A stretch of 64,000 nucleotides of DNA from positions 62,001-126,000 of the forward strand of contig NZ_JACBYI010000012.1 of assembly GCF_019352175.1 (NCBI RefSeq), read 5' to 3'. The notes under the pieces are model-generated. The model saw nothing but the letters and a program-made list of their open reading frames with translations, did no database searches and was not told the DNA's origin. Below, piece after piece: positions 59,171-64,000 of the stretch. How positions within the stretch are numbered: position 1 is the first letter of the stretch; every line of letters starts with the position of its first letter. The translations under genes were made by a program, and so were the position numbers. Source of the DNA: Paenibacillus sp. S150 (GTDB lineage: Bacteria; Bacillota; Bacilli; Paenibacillales; Paenibacillaceae).

Positions 59171-61717
59171 TTACAGCAGGTGCTCCTCCACATAATCCGC
59201 CATCGAATGAATTTCAAGCTTCTTCGGCTTCGCCGGAATGAAGTCCTGTTCCCCGCTGCCGCGCAGGAAGAATTCCACGGTCTTGATCTCACCCGGAAGC
59301 AGATCAAAGAAGTTGTCCGAGAAAATCCCTTCCTCTTCCGCAGTCAGATAGACCCCTCTCGCCAGCGCATCACTGCTTACCTTGAAGCTTAGTCCGCCGC
59401 TGCCGGGAACCTCTTCCAACATCAGGAGCGGCCGGGGCAGCCTAATTTCTTTGGCGGGTACGAAGTAATGGCGCTTGTGCTCCAGCACCATGCCGTCAGC
59501 CTGCAAAGATGCGGTCAGCAGCATACGGCCAGGCTCGCGGCCCTCCAGCAAATCGGCAAGCCTCTCTGTAAATACAACGCCTGCCGAGTCGGCTGCAAGG
59601 GTCACCGGCTGTAACCATTCCTTCAGCACCGTTCCGCTGAAGTCTTGCAGCCGAACCGTTAGTTCTCCTGCCAGCGGCTCCCGCCGGTCGGACACGGCAT
59701 GCACCCGGAGGTTCTCCCCGTCCGAGCCGTCGATGGAGAGCAGAAGCTCCTGGTAGCTTTTGCGCACCGTGTATTGGAGGGCCTTCCAGCGTCCGTAATA
59801 ATCCATGCCCGCCCAGGAGGCAACCGGCCAGCAATCGTTCATCTGCCAGTACAGCGTGCCCATGCAGTAGGGCTTGCTTCTCCGGTGGCTTTCAATCGCG
59901 GTCCGCATCGCCTCCGCCTGGAGGATTTGGCTCATATAGAGGAAGCTTCTGAAATCCTTCGGCTGCGGCAGATAGATATCCATATATTCCTTAATCAGCA
60001 GGTTGCCGCGCCCGTTCTTCTGGTGAGCCAGCATCACTTCGGATTCCAGCGCCATATCGCTCTCCTCCGCATAGCCCAGCACCGATTTCAGCTCCGGAAA
60101 GGACTGGAAGCCGTATTCACTCATGAAGCGGCCAACCTTGACGTTGTAGTTCTCAAAAGGCTCGCTCGCATGCCATACTCCCCAGTAATGCACATCCCCT
60201 TCCCCGGCAATCCCCGTTGCATGCTGGTTCTCATCGCGGGTCAGCTCCCGCAGGGGAGAAGACGCCCAGTAGTCCACTTCGGGGTGAAGGCGGGCCGCCG
60301 CTTCCGGCAGGATATGGTGGAACAGGGCTTCATAATCTCTCCACAGCTTCCCGCGGATCTCCGGACTATAGTTCTCCTTCCAGCCCCAGCCTACATTGTC
60401 CTTATAATGCGCCCAGGCCGAATCCATCTCATTATTGCCGCACCAGAGAGCGATGCAGGGATGGTTGCGCAATCTCCGCACGTTATACTCTGCCTCTTCA
60501 CGCACATTCTCCAGGAAATGCTCATCTCCCGGATACATGCTGCAGGCGAACATGAAATCCTGCCAGACCAGCAGGCCATATTCATCGCACAGCCGGTAAA
60601 AGCTCTCCTCTTCATAGATGCCGCCGCCCCATACCCGCAGCATATTCATATTGGAGGCTGCCGCTGATGCAATCTCATGACGGTAGCGCGCCTCTGTGAC
60701 CTCGGCCGGAAAGCTGTCGTTCGGAATGTGATTGGACCCCTTGGCGAAGACCCGTACACCGTTCAGCTCGAAATAAAAGGAAGCGCCCCGGTCATCCGGC
60801 TTCCGCACCAGCTTGATTTCCCGCAGCCCGGTAGTGACTGCAGCTTGAGCTATAGCCTCCCCGTTCTGCAGCAGCTCCGCCTGGAACGCAGTTAAATGAG
60901 GTTCGCCCAGTCCGTTGCACCACCAGAGACGGGGGTGATCCAGGACAATCTCCAGCTCAAGCGTTTGCTTGCCGGACTGCACTGCAACCGACCTCATCCA
61001 TTCCTGGCCGGCACAGCTGATCCGCAGCAGCCCGTTCCATTCCGAAGGCGCGTCTACCTCCACCAGCGCAGCCAGCCCCGCTTCCTCCTGCTTGACCGCA
61101 TTCTGGCGGATATACAAATCGGTAATGGCAACGTGATCCCGCCCTTCAAGCATGGCCTTACGCCAGATGCCGCTGGTCAGAAATCTTGGACCCCAGTCCC
61201 AGCCATAGTGATAAGGAGCTTTGCGTGCGAACACGCTGATCCGCTGTTCCCCGAGCCCCCCCAGCTCCGACTGGTCATTAGGCGCCGGCAGCACATAGCC
61301 CAGCTGTTCCAGCTTCGGCAGATCCTCATTCACCGCCGAGCGGAATTTCACCCTTATCTCATTCTCCCCGGTCCGCAGCAGCCCCTTCACATTCACGTTC
61401 CAGGCCCGGAACATGTTGTCTGCCGAGAGCACATGCACATTATTCACGGATACATCCGCATACGTGTCCAGTCCGGCAAACACCAATTCAGCAACGGCCA
61501 GACGCTGCCATTCCTCTTCCAGGTGCAGCGAGGTTCTGTATTCCCATTCCTTCTTGTCAATCCATTGCAGTTCATGCTCGTTCTTTCCATAAAAGGGTTC
61601 AGGAATCATTTCATTGCGGAGCAGGTCGGTATGCACCGTTCCCGGCACGTTAGCCGGCCGCCACGCATCATCGCCGCAGGCTCTAAATTCCCAATTGTCG
61701 AGTTGCAGTTGCTTCAT
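59171..61717 (-). CDS. GH2 beta-mannosidase
   Basis: The 848-residue protein has the GH2 layout: N-terminal sugar-binding sandwich with WEFRACGDDAWRPANVPGTVHTDL, immunoglobulin-like domain, then the barrel. The acid/base is the Glu of ALWCGNNEMDSAW and the nucleophile is the Glu of FMSEYGFQSFP. C-terminal beta domains follow. It removes terminal beta-mannose from manno-oligosaccharides in the cytoplasm; there is no signal peptide. The alpha-galactosidase gene lies 280 bases downstream on the same strand. A divergent sugar ABC importer begins at 62086, so the locus probably imports and degrades galactomannan oligosaccharides (inference). Confidence 0.93.
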   Translation of the reverse strand: MKQLQLDNWEFRACGDDAWRPANVPGTVHTDLLRNEMIPEPFYGKNEHELQWIDKKEWEYRTSLHLEEEWQRLAVAELVFAGLDTYADVSVNNVHVLSADNMFRAWNVNVKGLLRTGENEIRVKFRSAVNEDLPKLEQLGYVLPAPNDQSELGGLGEQRISVFARKAPYHYGWDWGPRFLTSGIWRKAMLEGRDHVAITDLYIRQNAVKQEEAGLAALVEVDAPSEWNGLLRISCAGQEWMRSVAVQSGKQTLELEIVLDHPRLWWCNGLGEPHLTAFQAELLQNGEAIAQAAVTTGLREIKLVRKPDDRGASFYFELNGVRVFAKGSNHIPNDSFPAEVTEARYRHEIASAAASNMNMLRVWGGGIYEEESFYRLCDEYGLLVWQDFMFACSMYPGDEHFLENVREEAEYNVRRLRNHPCIALWCGNNEMDSAWAHYKDNVGWGWKENYSPEIRGKLWRDYEALFHHILPEAAARLHPEVDYWASSPLRELTRDENQHATGIAGEGDVHYWGVWHASEPFENYNVKVGRFMSEYGFQSFPELKSVLGYAEESDMALESEVMLAHQKNGRGNLLIKEYMDIYLPQPKDFRSFLYMSQILQAEAMRTAIESHRRSKPYCMGTLYWQMNDCWPVASWAGMDYYGRWKALQYTVRKSYQELLLSIDGSDGENLRVHAVSDRREPLAGELTVRLQDFSGTVLKEWLQPVTLAADSAGVVFTERLADLLEGREPGRMLLTASLQADGMVLEHKRHYFVPAKEIRLPRPLLMLEEVPGSGGLSFKVSSDALARGVYLTAEEEGIFSDNFFDLLPGEIKTVEFFLRGSGEQDFIPAKPKKLEIHSMADYVEEHLL

Positions 61718-61735
61718 AGAACCTCCTAAAGTTTT

Positions 61736-61893
61736 GTTAGCCTATACTTCCTTGAGTCTGCTTCGTACAAAGCTCACTCCGAAAGCATACGCTGTAAGTT
61801 TTGCAAGCTTAATTTTCCTGGAAGCATACGCCTTTTGTTAGCATGCACTCCATCGAATTGCTTCGTACAAAGCCCACTTCGAAGCATACGCCT
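61736..61893. repeat. Two direct copies of a hairpin-forming repeat
   Basis: GTTAGC, then about 20 variable bases, then (T)GCTTCGTACAAAGC(T/C)CACT(C/T)CGAA, then GCATACGC, occur at 61736-61793 and 61837-61893. In the second copy GCTTCG (61860) pairs with CGAAGC (61880). Partial copies of AAGCATACGC lie between and after. Function unknown. Confidence 0.7.
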
Positions 61894-62035
61894 TTAATGA
61901 TGTGAGCATGCGCTTTCATTTACATTGTATTTTGTTATTCTATTGTTAGCAACACACTAATTATATTCTTTTAAACAGAACAAATAAAGACAATAAATAA
62001 TAATACAAACCATTTCTCGGCAAGGTGTTTATCGC

Positions 62036-62062
62036 TATAATTAGTGATGTAAACGCTAACAA
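62036..62062 (+). promoter_or_regulatory. -10 box with an adjacent CcpA cre site
   Basis: TATAAT lies at 62036-62041. ATGTAAACGCTAACAA at 62047-62062 matches the cre consensus WTGNAARCGNWWWCAW at every position. Bound CcpA would block transcription at or just after its start, so the importer should be repressed when a preferred sugar is present. Confidence 0.8.
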
Positions 62063-62085
62063 TAATACGAAAAGGGGACAGCACA

Positions 62086-63432
62086 ATGAGAAATAAGTTA
62101 TTTTCGTTATGTTTTGTTATCATTATAAGCTTCTCTCTATCCCTGACAGGCTGCGGCTCCAGCAACAACAATAATACCGCTACAGCCACAGATGAGCCGG
62201 CGGCGGCTACAGCGCCGGAGAACACGGGCGGAGATGCGGCGGCAGCCACTGAACCGGCAGCGGCGAGCGGCTCGGACATCAGCGGCAAAATCACCTTCCT
62301 CACGAACAGAACCGACATGATCGGCAAAGAGTATGACGAATATGTAAAGCGCTTTAATGAAAAATATCCGGACATCACGGTTGAATTCGAAGCCTCCCAA
62401 ACCGACTACAACCAGCAAGCCAAGGTCAGAATGGCCAGCGGCGAGCTTCCGGATGTAATGTTCGTCCCGACCATTCCGAACTCCGATCTGCCTAAATATT
62501 TTGCTTCCCTGGACGATCTCGGCCTGAACGATCAAATTACCTTTAAAGATTTCAAATCCTATGAAGGCAAGCTCTACGGAATTACTACCGGCAACTCCAC
62601 ATCCGGCATCGTGTACAACAAGCAGGCCTTTGCCGATGCCGGCATTACGGAGATTCCCAAGACCTGGGATGAATTCCTGGCCGCCTGCGAAAAACTGAAA
62701 GCTGGGGGCGTCGTTCCGCTCGCTTCCAACTTCAAGGACAAATGGCCGCTTAATGACTGGGTTTATGCTGTTCCGCGCGTCATTGAAGGCAACCCTGACT
62801 TCCCTAATGAGAAGCTGAACACTGACACACCTTTTACTATGGACAATGGATACGGCAAATCACTCAGCCTCCTGAGAGAGCTTAATGAAAAAGGCTACCT
62901 GGAAAAAGACATCAACTCCACCAACTGGGAACAATCCAAGAAAGACATCGCATCCGGCAAGTTCGCCATGTACTTCCTGGGCAACTGGGTTATCAATCAA
63001 GTCATCGGTGCAGGCACCACCGCAGACAACGTAGGATTCTTCCCGCTGCCTTATGACAACTCGGGCACTCTTACCGCTCCGCTCAGTCCTGACTTCTTCT
63101 ATGCGGTAGCCAAGGACAGCAAAAATGCAGACGCTGCCAAAGCCTTCGTGAAATGGATGATTGAAGAATCGGGATATGAGGATTTCGCCGGATTTATCTC
63201 CCCGCTGAAAGGCAAGGAATCCAGGCTGACCCAGCTGAAGGAGTTCCAATCCACCGGTGTAGCCCTGCAGGAAGGTACAGTCGATGATGCCAAGGTTACG
63301 GAAATCACCAATAAGGCACAGCTGGACCTGCCGGCCGTGGCTCAGGAATTCGTGCTCGCCAAAGATCCGCAGGCAGTCTTCGATAAATGGAACAAGGCCT
63401 GGGCCAAGGCCAAGAAAGATCTCGGCTATTAA
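62086..63432 (+). CDS. Sugar ABC transporter substrate-binding lipoprotein
   Basis: The 448-residue extracellular solute-binding protein (family 1) has lipobox SLTGC with C23 lipidated, then an Asn/Thr/Ala-rich linker to about residue 65. The mature domain shows KRFNEKYPDITVEFEAS, MASGELPDVMFVP, FFPLPYDNSGTL and FVKWMIEES. It delivers a sugar to the permease encoded from 63556. AAGGGG precedes the ATG, and a perfect cre box lies 24 bases upstream. The divergent beta-mannosidase suggests manno-oligosaccharides as substrate (inference). Confidence 0.93.
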   Translation: MRNKLFSLCFVIIISFSLSLTGCGSSNNNNTATATDEPAAATAPENTGGDAAAATEPAAASGSDISGKITFLTNRTDMIGKEYDEYVKRFNEKYPDITVEFEASQTDYNQQAKVRMASGELPDVMFVPTIPNSDLPKYFASLDDLGLNDQITFKDFKSYEGKLYGITTGNSTSGIVYNKQAFADAGITEIPKTWDEFLAACEKLKAGGVVPLASNFKDKWPLNDWVYAVPRVIEGNPDFPNEKLNTDTPFTMDNGYGKSLSLLRELNEKGYLEKDINSTNWEQSKKDIASGKFAMYFLGNWVINQVIGAGTTADNVGFFPLPYDNSGTLTAPLSPDFFYAVAKDSKNADAAKAFVKWMIEESGYEDFAGFISPLKGKESRLTQLKEFQSTGVALQEGTVDDAKVTEITNKAQLDLPAVAQEFVLAKDPQAVFDKWNKAWAKAKKDLGY

Positions 63433-63477
63433 TTACAAAATAACACTGTAACACCGGCTATCCCATAAACACGGCGT

Positions 63478-63513
63478 AAAATGGATTATCGCCTTCACGG
63501 ATAATCCATTTTG
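63478..63513 (+). terminator. Intra-operon hairpin after the binding-protein gene
   Basis: AAAATGGATTATC and GATAATCCATTTT form a 13-bp stem with TTTTG behind it, between the binding-protein gene and the permease gene. Such partial terminators commonly make binding protein more abundant than the permeases. Confidence 0.75.
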
Positions 63514-63555
63514 ACGTCAATAACTGAGCGCTCTCAAGGAAAGAAGGTCAAGCGA

Positions 63556-64000
63556 TGTTCGGAACATTATCCTACAGCAGACAGAAGACGGTCATTATCG
63601 TATCCTTCCTGCTCATACCGCTGTTGCTGCTAGCTACATTCACATATTATCCGGCGCTTAAGCTGATCTACTACAGCTTCACGAACTGGGACGGCTACAG
63701 CCCCGAGAAGCCTTGGGTGGGCCTGGACAATTACCGCGAGGTGTTCGGCAATCCCGATATATTCAAGGTGTTCACTCATAACTTCGCCTATTTCGCCATG
63801 GGCATTGTCCAGAATATCGCCGCCATTTATTTCGCCGTTGTGCTGAACAGCAGGCTGCGGGGCCGCAATGCATTCCGGATTATGCTCTTCCTGCCCTACA
63901 TTATGAACGGGGTCGCCGTTGCGTTTATGTTCGGCTATGTCTTTGATACCACCAACGGCTCGCTGAATCTGTTCCTGGACAGCATCGGACTTCACCAATT
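63556..64000 (+). CDS. Sugar ABC transporter permease, MalF type (partial)
   Basis: The first 148 codons are present; the gene runs off the window edge. The start has GAAGG before ATG 63556. Residues 14-34 form a membrane helix, followed by the PALKLIYYSFTNWDG segment and WVGLDNYREVF, which are typical of CUT1 MalF-type permeases; two more helices follow at about 75-95 and 110-130. It is the second gene of the importer operon, and a MalG-type partner is expected just outside. Confidence 0.9.

Overview
The window looks like the chromosome of a Paenibacillus-type Firmicute. Support for this comes from strong AGGAGG-type ribosome binding sites, YesM/YesN-type two-component pairs next to carbohydrate ABC transporters, AraC regulators divergent from glycosidases, a ypsA homologue, a perfect CcpA cre box, and many short intergenic hairpin repeats. 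No rRNA, tRNA, CRISPR array, transposase or integrase was seen. The assignment is inferred from gene content, not from a marker gene.

Regions. (1) 0-8.8 kb: a 13-copy 51-bp tandem array, a YceI-like protein, an OmpR/EnvZ-type two-component pair, a truncated lipoprotein remnant, an amidase, YpsA and a Gly-rich lipoprotein. (2) 8.8-25.7 kb: sugar metabolism. This holds a GH42 beta-galactosidase with a divergent AraC regulator, a LysR regulator, the wreck of a second GH42 gene, a sugar ABC importer with a divergent YesMN pair, an SGNH hydrolase, and a GH31 alpha-xylosidase with a divergent AraC regulator. (3) 25.7-32.2 kb: a repeat-rich spacer, a large methyltransferase with a radical SAM partner, a Gfo/Idh/MocA oxidoreductase and threonine synthase. 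(4) 32.2-48.7 kb: a visibly AT-richer block. It carries one tightly packed minus-strand operon of 13 genes (47,725 down to 32,970), a divergent phosphoesterase, and a separate CYTH gene. (5) 48.7-55.3 kb: a purine or nucleoside salvage operon (spermidine-type ABC importer, nucleoside hydrolase, adenine deaminase). (6) 55.5-64 kb: an MpsC-like (DUF2294) protein, a second tandem array, GH36 alpha-galactosidase, GH2 beta-mannosidase, and the start of a sugar ABC importer under a cre box.

The candidate undescribed system is region 4. The operon encodes, in transcription order: a Kef-type antiporter, an MFS exporter, two ATP-grasp ligases, a dNMP-kinase-like P-loop protein, two dCTP-deaminase-like proteins, a PEP-synthase-like phosphotransferase, two long proteins with CYTH-like triphosphate-tunnel motifs, an HPr-kinase-like P-loop protein, an alkaline-phosphatase-superfamily phosphodiesterase, and an RNPP/PlcR-like HTH-TPR regulator. 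Three of these families occur as paralogous pairs. The two dCTP-deaminase-like proteins have lost complementary halves of the known active site. Almost every enzyme belongs to a nucleotide, triphosphate or phosphoryl-transfer family. Together with ligases and an exporter this suggests biosynthesis and export of a small nucleotide-derived or phosphorylated amide-type metabolite. That function is inference, and I do not recognise the cluster.

The second theme is intergenic DNA. Three spacers (0.2-0.9, 26.2-26.4 and 56.1-56.6 kb) carry hairpin-containing repeats with a period of about 51 nt. Two of them share a core sequence whose stem shows compensatory changes.
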